DNA of 64,000 nucleotides from Thermacetogenium sp. UBA5472 (lineage in GTDB: Bacteria; Bacillota; DSM-12270; Thermacetogeniales; Thermacetogeniaceae). The stretch covers positions 27,861-91,860 of the forward strand of contig DIQC01000089.1 of the NCBI GenBank assembly GCA_002426495.1, given 5' to 3'. The stretch's first letter is position 1. The number at the start of each line of letters is the position of its first letter. The position numbers and the translations under genes were made by a program. Shown one piece after another: positions 42,144 through 49,574 of this stretch. The notes under the pieces are model-generated. The model was not told the DNA's origin. It made no database searches and saw only the letters and a program-made list of their open reading frames with translations.

Positions 42144-44342
42144 TTAATTCTCACCTCTGGCTTTGTCCTGTAGCTCCATCTCTATCTCGGCATCTTGATA
42201 CCAAGGATATCTACCCCTGATATAAAGTGCACCAATCTTTTCAGAATCGTCACAGATAAGATAGTGCACTTCACGCAGCAGTTCTGACCCTGTATAGGGC
42301 TTTGCTAAAAAGCGATATTCCTGCTGCTGCGCTTTGCTTATACCTGTCCTGGTTTCGGGATATCCGCTCACCAAGAGCACTTTCAGTTCTGGCTTTCTTT
42401 CCTGGAGCTTCCAGACAAGATCAACACCCCTTTCATCAGGCAATATAAGATCACTTACCACTAGGTCAAAATCGCCCTTATTGCGCTCAAAAAGATCTAA
42501 TGCTTCGCTTGCTTTCCTGCACATAGATACGGCATACCCGTTTTCCAACAGCACTTTCCCTGTCAAAGTCATCACATCTTGGTCATCCTCAACCAGAAGG
42601 ATCTTTTCCCCTTTCCCACAGAAACGTTCCGTATCTGCACTTTGTATCCTAGACAGGGGCATGTAGGAGATGTCGTTTGCCGCTGGAAGATATATATTAA
42701 AAGTACTGCCCTCTCCCGGCTCACTCTGCACATCAATCCAACCTCTGTGCGCCTCAATGATACTATAGGCCACCGCCAATCCGAGCCCTGTACCCTTTCC
42801 CGGCTCCTTAGTTGTAAACAAGGGCTTAAATATCTGCGAAATGATACTGTCAGCGATGCCTGTGCCGGTATCGCTGATAGCTACACAGACAACTTGATGG
42901 GAGGGATCCTCCTCCTCGATTACGACATTTTTTGTCTTGATAGTAATAGTGCCCCCCAGAGGCATGGCATCCCTGGCATTCAGTATCAGGTTAATGATCA
43001 CCTGTTCTATATTAGCTGCATCTGCATTGATCATCCAAAGATCTTCAGCAAGTTCAAAATGAACTGTCACATCCTCTCCGATCATCTGACTGAACACTTT
43101 ACGTAGTTCCCTCAGGTTCTGATTGATGTCTACAGGCTCTCTTGACTGCTCTTTCTGCGTGGTTAACAGCATCAACTGGCGGTTTATCTGAGATGCTTTC
43201 TCAACAGCCTTACCTATCTTAGAGCGCATAAAATTCAATGAATCATCCCTGATATAGAGATCTAATGATGCTTGAATAACGGTTAGTTGGTTGTTTATTT
43301 CATGTGCTAACCCACTAGCAAGCTGCCCAATAGCCTCCATCTTCTGTGCACAATAAAGCTGTTGGTGAACAGTCTCTTGAGCCCTCTTGTGATCAGTAAT
43401 ATCACAAAAAGTCCCTAAGATAACCAGCTTGTCCTTAATTATAGCAGCCCCGTAGCTGAAACTAATCCATTTTTGCTGCCCCCCCCTGGACAGGATTTCT
43501 ATTTCCCTTCTTGTCAAATCTATTTGATCTCCTACTGCATCTCTCTGTAAAGAATCCCGGTAATCGGGGTGAACAAGTTCCCATAGATTCATCTTTAATA
43601 AGTCGTCCTCGCTGTATCCAGTGATTTTTTCCGCTTCTGTATTCGCATAGCATATTCTGTCACCCTGAATAATACAAATCCCACAAGAGGCATTCTCCGT
43701 AAGCACACGAAACTTCTCTTCACTATCCCGCAAGGCCTGTTCCGTTTTTTTGTGTTGGACAGTTTCGACCATCTCCCACCGGCCGTCTCTTTTTAATAGA
43801 GCAAACTGATGGCTGTTGACCACATCAATAACATCGGACGCCCTGCAGCGGGGGAGAGCAAAGGAACACAAGATAATCATCTGCTGTTGTTCGCTCATCT
43901 CGTTGAGAACAGCTTCATATTCCATAAAACTCACCCAATCCTTCTGTTCTAACCATGCCGTATCGCCTGATACCCGCAAGCCATCATATCCCTGAGAGAT
44001 GGCATACTCCATTTTCATAATCCAGTCATTGAACAAACTTTGCAAATGCAACTTCCCATCGCGGCAGTACCATTCGGTGTACGGAACAATCTCTATCTGG
44101 CCATTAGCAAGATAATGATCAAAATTGGGAATAACACTAGCCGCTGCTCCCCTTACCTCCTGTTCATCAAGAGGGTCTGATGCAACCCACACACAAAACT
44201 CATTGCTCTCCAGGCCTGCTGTGAAATATGGCATAAGCATGGCTAACAAATCCTGCCTTGTCTGGTAAAAATTGCAGAAGTGAGTGCCCCACGGAACATC
44301 GCCGATAATGTCTATACCAGACCTTCTGAGATTCCTTCTCAT
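42144..44342 (-). CDS. hybrid sensor histidine kinase (MEDS-PAS-HisKA-HATPase-REC)
   Basis: 732 aa with domains in order: MEDS sensory domain as in DcmR (GTHFCNFYQTRQDLLAML, about 20-190), PAS (FRVLTENASCGICII, about 210-320), HisKA with phospho-acceptor His in LASGLAHEINNQL (about 345), HATPase (NLILNARDAMP, ISDTGTGI, GKGTGLGLA), and a receiver domain with phospho-Asp in LVVSDLILPDERG (about 645). No transmembrane segment, so it senses a cytoplasmic signal. No response regulator is adjacent. AGGGGGAG precedes the ATG. Confidence 0.93.
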   Translation of the reverse strand: MRRNLRRSGIDIIGDVPWGTHFCNFYQTRQDLLAMLMPYFTAGLESNEFCVWVASDPLDEQEVRGAAASVIPNFDHYLANGQIEIVPYTEWYCRDGKLHLQSLFNDWIMKMEYAISQGYDGLRVSGDTAWLEQKDWVSFMEYEAVLNEMSEQQQMIILCSFALPRCRASDVIDVVNSHQFALLKRDGRWEMVETVQHKKTEQALRDSEEKFRVLTENASCGICIIQGDRICYANTEAEKITGYSEDDLLKMNLWELVHPDYRDSLQRDAVGDQIDLTRREIEILSRGGQQKWISFSYGAAIIKDKLVILGTFCDITDHKRAQETVHQQLYCAQKMEAIGQLASGLAHEINNQLTVIQASLDLYIRDDSLNFMRSKIGKAVEKASQINRQLMLLTTQKEQSREPVDINQNLRELRKVFSQMIGEDVTVHFELAEDLWMINADAANIEQVIINLILNARDAMPLGGTITIKTKNVVIEEEDPSHQVVCVAISDTGTGIADSIISQIFKPLFTTKEPGKGTGLGLAVAYSIIEAHRGWIDVQSEPGEGSTFNIYLPAANDISYMPLSRIQSADTERFCGKGEKILLVEDDQDVMTLTGKVLLENGYAVSMCRKASEALDLFERNKGDFDLVVSDLILPDERGVDLVWKLQERKPELKVLLVSGYPETRTGISKAQQQEYRFLAKPYTGSELLREVHYLICDDSEKIGALYIRGRYPWYQDAEIEMELQDKARGEN

Positions 44343-44682
44343 CCAATGCTCCCCCTTATTCTGTTGATAAAACCATACGATCCTCCCAATTGATTATTAT
44401 AACTCCGATTAAAAACCCTACCCCTATATACAGTAAATACATATATTCTCTTTGGCTTCCAAAATTACCTCTGATGAAAATAATTGAAATCAGTCGAATT
44501 TTGATCAAATATTGCGTTTATTCGGTATTTTCTTTGCCATATTAAGTATATTATCTCTTTCCTCTGGATTACCATATAATGATAGGCAACAGGAATAATC
44601 ATTAGTTTTTGTTATAACAGAGCAGGGATGAACAGTGGAGGAGACTAAGCTCTGACAGCAGACGCCATCAAATATTATGGGA

Positions 44683-44717
44683 TCAAAAATGACTTCCATA
44701 CTATACTGGAAGTCATT
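44683..44717 (-). terminator. terminator after the NifX-like gene
   Basis: A perfect 11-bp stem AATGACTTCCA/TGGAAGTCATT with an 8-nt loop, followed on the minus strand by TTTTTGATC. The remaining 44343-44682 is the upstream region of the histidine kinase; a TATAAT-like -10 near 44395 is the only signal seen. Confidence 0.7.
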
Positions 44718-44751
44718 AAAGCAAGCGTCTGACAATTATAAGCTTTTTAGA

Positions 44752-45120
44752 TTAACAACCATGTCCATGGTGGTCATGATCTCCACAGCCGCAGATCCCT
44801 ATATTTGCAGTTTCCAAAGTGCCATTCAGGTAATCAGATGCAACTTTCGCTGCCTCTCCCGAAGCTCCTGTCAGTACTTCAAACCCCATAGCCTGTAGAG
44901 CTTTGATCATCGGTTGTCCGATACCTCCGGTGATTACAACATCGACACCTTGAGACTTCAAAAGTCCGGCAAGACCCTCATGGTTATGGCAGAGGTCTTC
45001 GTTAGAGACAATTTTGCTGCCTGCAACCTTGTTCCCTTCTGCCTCGAAAATGATAAACTCCTTGCTCTGGCCGAAATGTGGGTTAACCATACCCTCTTTA
45101 TAGGGAATAGCAATTTTCAT
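44752..45120 (-). CDS. NifX/NifB-type dinitrogenase iron-molybdenum cofactor domain protein
   Basis: 122-aa single-domain protein of the NifX/NafY/MTH1175 fold: MKIAIPYKEGMVNPHFGQS at the start, VDVVITGGIGQPMIKAL in the middle, and a metal-rich tail CGCGDHDHHGHGC. Family members bind Fe-S or Fe-Mo clusters; outside nitrogen fixers their role is unclear. No nif genes are near. The His/Cys tail suggests metal binding. Lies 38 nt after a DUF134 gene, a common pairing. Confidence 0.9.
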   Translation of the reverse strand: MKIAIPYKEGMVNPHFGQSKEFIIFEAEGNKVAGSKIVSNEDLCHNHEGLAGLLKSQGVDVVITGGIGQPMIKALQAMGFEVLTGASGEAAKVASDYLNGTLETANIGICGCGDHDHHGHGC

Positions 45121-45158
45121 TTCTTTTACCTCCTTATGTAAATGATTGCTAAGCCACG

Positions 45159-45695
45159 CTATTGATCTTCATTCTGTTGTGAATCGTCAGGTTTTTCCTT
45201 ATCTTCAGTTGAAACGCTGCTATCTTGCTGCCGGCAGCTTCCCTTTACAGCAGGCTGCCTCCCGAAACTATGTCTTCTATGGGAATGAATACCTTGCACA
45301 GGTTTTTTACCACATCCGGGGCAGCACAGTTCTCTCTCCTCTTGCTCTCCATAACGGGACGCGGTAAATCTACTGCCACAAGTACACTTAAACAATCTTT
45401 CTGAAGACATGACATACTCTCCACCCTCAATGCGGAGGGCATTTCCTTTGACAAACGCTTCAGCAATTTTAGACCTGGCAGAATATAGAATGCGTTGAAA
45501 GGTAGTTCGGGCGATACCCATCCGTTCCGCACACTGCACCTGTTCCAATCTATCCAGATCCTTCAGGCGAAGGGCTTCAAATTCTTCCACAGAAAGAGCA
45601 ATTTCATCCAGTTCCCGAAGAGGAATACCGGCAGGCTTGTAATATGTTGCCGGGGGTAAAAACTCTACCCGGCATTTTCTCCTTTTTCTCGGCAT
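45159..45695 (-). CDS. DUF134 family helix-turn-helix protein
   Basis: 178 aa. The N-terminal DUF134 region (MPRKRRKCRVEFLPPATYYKP) is followed by a sigma-70 region-4-like HTH (LSVEEFEALRLKDL...GIARTTFQRIL), then a zinc-ribbon-like CTCG...CCPGC segment (about 108-133) and a polar tail. Likely a DNA-binding regulator of the downstream NifX-like gene; the adjoining palindrome at 45767-45790 is a candidate site. GGGGGGG lies upstream of the ATG. Confidence 0.85.
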   Translation of the reverse strand: MPRKRRKCRVEFLPPATYYKPAGIPLRELDEIALSVEEFEALRLKDLDRLEQVQCAERMGIARTTFQRILYSARSKIAEAFVKGNALRIEGGEYVMSSERLFKCTCGSRFTASRYGEQEERELCCPGCGKKPVQGIHSHRRHSFGRQPAVKGSCRQQDSSVSTEDKEKPDDSQQNEDQ

Positions 45696-45766
45696 GTTGC
45701 TCCCCCCCTGTAGCAGTCAATGCTCTATATTCATAGAAAGAAGTCGGATTGGCAGATCCCGAATTC

Positions 45767-45790
45767 CCCTTTGAGGCATATGCCCTTTGA
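45767..45790. promoter_or_regulatory. candidate operator upstream of the DUF134 gene
   Basis: A GGCATATGCC palindrome (45775-45784) lies within two direct copies of CCCTTTGA (45767-45774 and 45783-45790, 16-bp period). About 75 nt upstream of the DUF134 start. The rest of 45696-46059 holds hairpin copy C and AT-rich sequence; no other gene is seen. Confidence 0.35.
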
Positions 45791-45824
45791 ATATTTTAAC
45801 ACATTCTAATAAAAAAAACAAGTA

Positions 45825-45851
45825 ATGCACTGGGGACGGTTCCCCTTGCAT
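45825..45851 (+). repeat. dispersed hairpin repeat, copy C
   Basis: ATGCA/TGCAT outer pairing and GGGGA/TCCCC inner pairing around a CGGT loop, with one mismatch and one bulge. Core GGGGACGGTTCCCC as in copy A; outer stem different. Confidence 0.6.
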
Positions 45852-46074
45852 ACAGTTTTCCTCAAAACAAGCCGGTCCAAATCGTTATTAGTAGCAGAAA
45901 TTTATTGCGTTCCTTCATCTTGTCCCCCTCCCTTAGTAAATATTATTTATGTTAGCCTAATACTAAATTAGTAAACCATATTCCCATAATGTTATATAAT
46001 AGAAATCTTATCCTTGTAAATCGTAAATTTTTGTCTTACAATACTAGTTAAATTATTCCTTGGGGGTAACAATA

Positions 46075-46791
46075 TTGCGTCTTGGTGCGGCTCAGATGTT
46101 CATCACAAATGATCTGGATACTAATATTGAAACTGTATTAAAGATCACAAAGGATGCAGCCCGCAAGGGCGTTGATCTGCTTGTGTTTCCTGAAATGTGC
46201 CTAAATGGCTACAACTCTAAACTTTTGGCTCGAAAAGATTTCAGCGATGACCTGAATAGGGCATTGGATAAAATATCACAGCAGTCGACCGAGCTTAATC
46301 TCGGCCTCATTTTGGGAAGAGCTATTTTCGCTAATAAGAAACTATACAATGCTGCTACAGTAATTCTTCCCGATGGAACAACCCATACCTATTATAAAAA
46401 CAACCTCACCTCTGCAGAGGACAAATATTTCTCCCCAGGAAGTGAACCCCTCACCTTTACATATCAAGGATGCAGATTCGGTGTCATCATCTGCCGTGAC
46501 CAAAACCACCCTAACCTGGTGCGGGAAACCTGCAAAAATGTCGATGCTCTCTTTATACTCTCTGCCCACTACTACAAACCGCTAGAGGCCCGCTGGAAAG
46601 TGGACAAAAACAGAGCTCTTCCCATAGCCAGAGCAGTAGAAAACCACTGCTATGTCTGCCTGGCCAATGCCGTAGGTAGCCATATCGGTATAATCAGCCT
46701 GGGAAACAGCCTGATTGCTGATCCAGAAGGTGCCTTGGTGGTTTTGGCTGATGAAAGCTCTGAAACGATCATCACCTGTGATACAAAATAG
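46075..46791 (+). CDS. carbon-nitrogen hydrolase (nitrilase superfamily)
   Basis: About 238 aa amidase/nitrilase-fold enzyme. The catalytic triad is visible: Glu in LVFPEMCLNGY, Lys in TYYKNNLTSAEDKYF and Cys in GVIICRDQNHPN. Substrate not predictable; the family includes amidases and N-carbamoylases. The start is TTG 46075 because GGGGGT lies 7 nt upstream; a TTG at 46060 precedes that site. The TAG stop begins a 7-bp repeat tract shared with the convergent gene. Confidence 0.88.
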   Translation: MRLGAAQMFITNDLDTNIETVLKITKDAARKGVDLLVFPEMCLNGYNSKLLARKDFSDDLNRALDKISQQSTELNLGLILGRAIFANKKLYNAATVILPDGTTHTYYKNNLTSAEDKYFSPGSEPLTFTYQGCRFGVIICRDQNHPNLVRETCKNVDALFILSAHYYKPLEARWKVDKNRALPIARAVENHCYVCLANAVGSHIGIISLGNSLIADPEGALVVLADESSETIITCDTK

Positions 46792-46825
46792 ATGTCTGAG
46801 GCCGGATGTCAGATGTCGGATAACA
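46791..46825 (+). repeat. 7-bp-phased repeat (GATGTCN family) between convergent genes
   Basis: GATGTCT, GAGGCCG, GATGTCA, GATGTCG, GATAACA in strict phase. The G of the first unit is the last base of the nitrilase TAG stop; on the other strand the tract encodes the last residues (LLSDI) and the stop of the redox-protein gene. Confidence 0.6.
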
Positions 46826-47129
46826 GTTCAGCTATAGCACCGGAAATCTTCTCAAAAGACAGTCCGCCGTGGAACCTGGGCTGCCCGTTTAATAGGGTTA
46901 GAGGCAGGCGATACTGATTCGTCACCTTCACAACCTCCGGAAAATCCATAATTTCCTCACTAAGCGCATCCACATAGCGAAACCTGACCTGGTTACCGAA
47001 CTTTTCTATTAATGCCTTTTCCAGCATCTCTGCCGCATCTCGCTGCGAACAGGTATGTCCACAGCCACAGCCGCAATCGCACTCCCCGGTTTGTTCTTCA
47101 TCTTTACCAAAGACAGTCACATCCACCAC
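46809..47129 (-). CDS. cysteine-rich thioredoxin-fold-like small protein
   Basis: 106 aa. An N-terminal beta strand (VDVTVFGKD) is followed by a dense cysteine cluster CDCGCGCGHTC (17-27), then a helix and strand (FRYVDAL) and a TLLNGQPRFHGGLS segment with the cis-Pro-like position typical of thioredoxin folds. Resembles YuzD-type (DUF1462) proteins in outline; the Cys cluster could bind metal. GTG start with GGGGGG 7 nt upstream. The C-terminal LLSDI and stop lie in a repeat tract. Confidence 0.6.
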   Translation of the reverse strand: MVDVTVFGKDEEQTGECDCGCGCGHTCSQRDAAEMLEKALIEKFGNQVRFRYVDALSEEIMDFPEVVKVTNQYRLPLTLLNGQPRFHGGLSFEKISGAIAELLSDI

Positions 47130-47149
47130 TTTTTATCCCCCCATTTTTA

Positions 47150-47181
47150 TTATGGTCTGCATTCCCTATTGCAGACCATAA
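47150..47181 (-). promoter_or_regulatory. perfect 12-bp hairpin in the leader of the Cys-rich gene
   Basis: TTATGGTCTGCA (47150-47161) pairs with TGCAGACCATAA (47170-47181), loop of 8 nt, ending just upstream of the GGGGGG Shine-Dalgarno. No T-run, so an operator or a translation-affecting structure is more likely than a terminator. Confidence 0.4.
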
Positions 47182-47349
47182 TATTGCTTTAAAAACATAG
47201 TGAGCTATATAATAATATTTCTCAATTAATTGCCTATATCCTTTATCGGTGCATATCAAACTACACAATTTTTTTATCTCTGGTAGGGATTCCTCAACAA
47301 ATAGTCGAACATATAAGATCAAACAAGGATGAATAAGGAGATGTGACCT

Positions 47350-47598
47350 ATGGAAGCTATTGATGTCATAGTTATCGCTATCATATCTGCACTATTAACA
47401 GGATTTATCTATTATAGAAAAAACAATAGAATAACCAAAATAAAAAGGCGATATATGGAATTGGCACATCAAAGCCCTGAAAATGCTGAAAAATCATTAG
47501 AACTGCAGCTAAGCAATTATCGAAAGAAACACCCGAAAAAAGCAGAGGAATGGTACCTGGAAAAAATCATCGAAGACTTGGAAAATGATAGGCGCTGA
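47350..47598 (+). CDS. small membrane-anchored protein of unknown function
   Basis: 82 aa: one N-terminal transmembrane helix (VIVIAIISALLTGFIYY, about 6-22), then a strongly charged helical tail rich in Lys and Glu. Not recognised. AAGGAGATG precedes the ATG and a terminator follows, so it is probably a real monocistronic gene. Confidence 0.65.
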   Translation: MEAIDVIVIAIISALLTGFIYYRKNNRITKIKRRYMELAHQSPENAEKSLELQLSNYRKKHPKKAEEWYLEKIIEDLENDRR

Positions 47599-47618
47599 AC
47601 AATTGCAGCATTTAAAAA

Positions 47619-47650
47619 AAAGAGGCGGTAGCTTTGGCCAGCGCCTCTTT
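47619..47650. terminator. bidirectional terminator
   Basis: AAAGAGGCG (47619-47627) pairs with CGCCTCTTT (47642-47650), flanked by an A-run and a T-rich tail. It lies between convergent genes (membrane protein, plus; zinc-ribbon protein, minus). Confidence 0.75.
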
Positions 47651-47698
47651 CACTTACTTTCACTTACCCTACTTGAACAATACTTTACCTTTTAGCAA

Positions 47699-47995
47699 CT
47701 ACCAACGTGATTTGCTATCCTGAAAACATTCTTTGCAATAAACAGGCCTGTCTGAAGACGGACGGAAGGGTACTTCTGCTTCCCGGCCGCATTTAGCACA
47801 GGTTGTCTTGAACATCTCACGTGGGCGTCGATCCGAACCACGACCGCTCCGCTGCTGCTTCTTGGCAGCTCTGCATGAAGGACAGCGCGCAGGCTCATTT
47901 TCAAAGCCTTTAGATGCGTAAAACTCTTGTTCGTTAGCAGAGAAAACAAACTCTTCTCCGCAGTCCCTGCAGGTCAGGGTTTTGTCCTGGTACAT
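47699..47995 (-). CDS. zinc-ribbon protein with three CxxC pairs and a fourth CxxC-like motif
   Basis: 98 aa: CRDCG (9-13) with CPSCRAA (38-44) forming one zinc ribbon, and CAKCGREA with CKECF forming a second (about 66-92), joined by a basic linker QQRSGRGSDRRPRE. This is the zinc-ribbon/CxxC domain protein type common in Clostridia and Chloroflexi; likely binds nucleic acid, function unknown. AAGGAGG precedes the ATG. Confidence 0.8.
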   Translation of the reverse strand: MYQDKTLTCRDCGEEFVFSANEQEFYASKGFENEPARCPSCRAAKKQQRSGRGSDRRPREMFKTTCAKCGREAEVPFRPSSDRPVYCKECFQDSKSRW

Positions 47996-48255
47996 ACTAA
48001 AACCTCCTTCTCAAGGATTCTTAATTGGGTGGCATTGAGAGGCAGAGGTTTTAGGATGACCCTATTTTCCTGGTTCTCAAGCCAAATCAATTAGATTGTC
48101 CTTTATGTATAGCACACTTAACTTAATTTTACAACCATTTTTTTAGTAAAATTTTTTCGTATATACTGTCGTAAATCAGCGATAATGTCATGGTATGGCT
48201 ACCTAACCTTTGCTGTGCTGCTGACCCTCCTGTCAAAGATAACAAAAAAAGAAAA

Positions 48256-48288
48256 GGTGACAATATAGGAACGTCCCCATTTGTCACC
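48256..48288 (-). repeat. dispersed hairpin repeat, copy D, acting as tRNA terminator
   Basis: GGTGACAA/TTGTCACC outer stem around a GGGGACGTTCCT core (minus strand), followed by TTTTCTTTTTTTG. It begins 5 nt past the tRNA-Thr CCA end and is therefore in the right place, with a T-run, to terminate it. Confidence 0.65.
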
Positions 48289-48292
48289 CTGT

Positions 48293-48368
48293 TGGAGCTG
48301 ATGGTCGGATTTGAACCGACGACCTGCTCATTACGAGTGAGCTGCTCTGCCAACTGAGCTACATCAGC
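48293..48368 (-). tRNA. tRNA-Thr(CGT)
   Basis: A full cloverleaf: acceptor GCTGATG/CATCAGC, D arm GCTC...GAGC, anticodon stem GCTCA/TGAGC with loop CTCGTAA (anticodon CGT, codon ACG), T arm GTCGG-TTCAAAT-CCGAC, discriminator T and encoded CCA. 76 nt. Confidence 0.97.
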
Positions 48369-48387
48369 ATTGTAATTTTCTACAGAT

Positions 48388-48417
48388 ATTATAACAGCAG
48401 AATACGCCATCTGACAA
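48388..48417 (-). promoter_or_regulatory. tRNA-Thr promoter
   Basis: Minus strand -35 TTGTCA (48417-48412), 18-nt spacer, extended -10 TGT-TATAAT (TATAAT 48393-48388). It starts just after the mnhG stop and gives a start about 12 nt before the mature tRNA. Confidence 0.65.
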
Positions 48418-48435
48418 GAGGAAGCAGAGGGAGGC

Positions 48436-48822
48436 TCAAACATCATTGCCCTCTCGAGACATCCCTTGCTCTACACACATGCAATCCGCCAGATCATCGC
48501 GAATGCTTGTTTCTGTCAATTTAACCCTGGAACGATATGCACAGCGGCAAATCATATGGGCTGAAACTGGTGCAGTAAGGAATACAAAGAAAATCCCCAA
48601 TAATAATTTAGTACTAAAATGTTGTTCTTCTATTATGAAAAAAAGAAAAGTTCCTAATAAAATAAACAGAACCCCCAGGGTAGCACTTTTTGATGATGCG
48701 TGGGCACGGGTGTATAAATCTGGCAAGCGTATTAATCCAATGGCACTAATAAAGCTGAAAATTGCACCGATCAGAATAATAACAACGGTGAGCCCCTTAA
48801 TCAGATTTCCGATCAATTGCAT
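48436..48822 (-). CDS. mnhG: Mrp-type Na+/H+ antiporter subunit G
   Basis: MnhG/MrpG/PhaG family: two to three transmembrane helices with the family core GLIRLPDLYTRAHASSKSATLG (quoted in part, about 30-50). The polar C-terminal tail (about 90 onward, with several Cys) is longer than usual. ATG 48822 used; TTG 48816 has better spacing (8 nt) from AAAGGGG and TTG 48846 has no Shine-Dalgarno. Last of the seven mnh genes, overlapping mnhF. Confidence 0.9.
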   Translation of the reverse strand: MQLIGNLIKGLTVVIILIGAIFSFISAIGLIRLPDLYTRAHASSKSATLGVLFILLGTFLFFIIEEQHFSTKLLLGIFFVFLTAPVSAHMICRCAYRSRVKLTETSIRDDLADCMCVEQGMSREGNDV

Positions 48823-49075
48823 AACCCCTTTCGATAAATCTGGCAAAAGCTACCGTACTGATGAAAGAAAGAATTCCAATCAATAAAATCACTTCGAAGA
48901 AAGCAGTGCTTCTGATAAAAATCGTGAAAATAGCAGTTGTTGAGATTATAAGAAAACCCAGCATATCTAAGGCTTGAACTCTATCTGGCACTGAAGGGCC
49001 CCGGACAAGGCGAAATACTGTGGCTAAAATAGAAAGCACGATTAACAATAAAGACAATTTTAAAATAGCTTCCAT
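48797..49075 (-). CDS. mnhF: Mrp-type Na+/H+ antiporter subunit F
   Basis: 92-aa MrpF/MnhF: three transmembrane helices with the conserved RLVRGPSVPDRVQALD loop (23-38). Small subunit needed for assembly of the antiporter. Its start abuts the mnhE stop (shared base), and its end overlaps mnhG. Confidence 0.93.
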   Translation of the reverse strand: MEAILKLSLLLIVLSILATVFRLVRGPSVPDRVQALDMLGFLIISTTAIFTIFIRSTAFFEVILLIGILSFISTVAFARFIERGYAIDRKSD

Positions 49076-49554
49076 TATTTTCGAGTCACCCTCCTTATCT
49101 TTTCTTCAAATCTCAACTTGGATTTATTAACAGAATCAAATGATTCAGGAAGATCCATCCCATGTATATAAAGACATTTATGATCAGGGGAGATTTCCAG
49201 CACCACCGAGCCGGGGGTTAAAGTAATCAGCATGGCTAGTAGTGTAACCTCTACATCATGCTCTAAATCCGTTTCCAGCATAAATATGCCAGGAGTTAAA
49301 TTAAGCCGAGGCTGCAGAATTTGTTTCGCAACTACGATACCGGACATTAATAATTCCTGTAGAAATACCAGCAACAAGTCAATTATTTTGAGAATGGGAA
49401 TCGGGTAAAATTCACTGTCCATATAGCGCCGCACCAGAAACAGGATGAATAATCCGACTAAGTAACCGGCAGAAAATGTTAACCAGCTCCAACTATCCTG
49501 CAGTAACATCCATAATATAGCAATAAATAAATTAACTAAAACTTGCCCAGGCAT
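49075..49554 (-). CDS. mnhE: Mrp-type Na+/H+ antiporter subunit E
   Basis: 159-aa MrpE/MnhE: two N-terminal transmembrane helices, then a cytoplasmic domain with TPGIFMLETDL and TLTPGSVVLEISPD (about 88-126), typical of the family. 20 nt after mnhD. Confidence 0.93.
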   Translation of the reverse strand: MPGQVLVNLFIAILWMLLQDSWSWLTFSAGYLVGLFILFLVRRYMDSEFYPIPILKIIDLLLVFLQELLMSGIVVAKQILQPRLNLTPGIFMLETDLEHDVEVTLLAMLITLTPGSVVLEISPDHKCLYIHGMDLPESFDSVNKSKLRFEEKIRRVTRK

Positions 49555-49574
49555 TAATCACACCCCCATTCTGT

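Noticed and set aside
42579..43106. 175-codon plus-strand frame opposite the histidine kinase
   Set aside because: Overlaps the conserved kinase domain of the real gene and has no ribosome site.
44505..44735. 76-codon minus-strand frame upstream of the histidine kinase
   Set aside because: Contains the terminator hairpin of the NifX-like gene and has no ribosome site.
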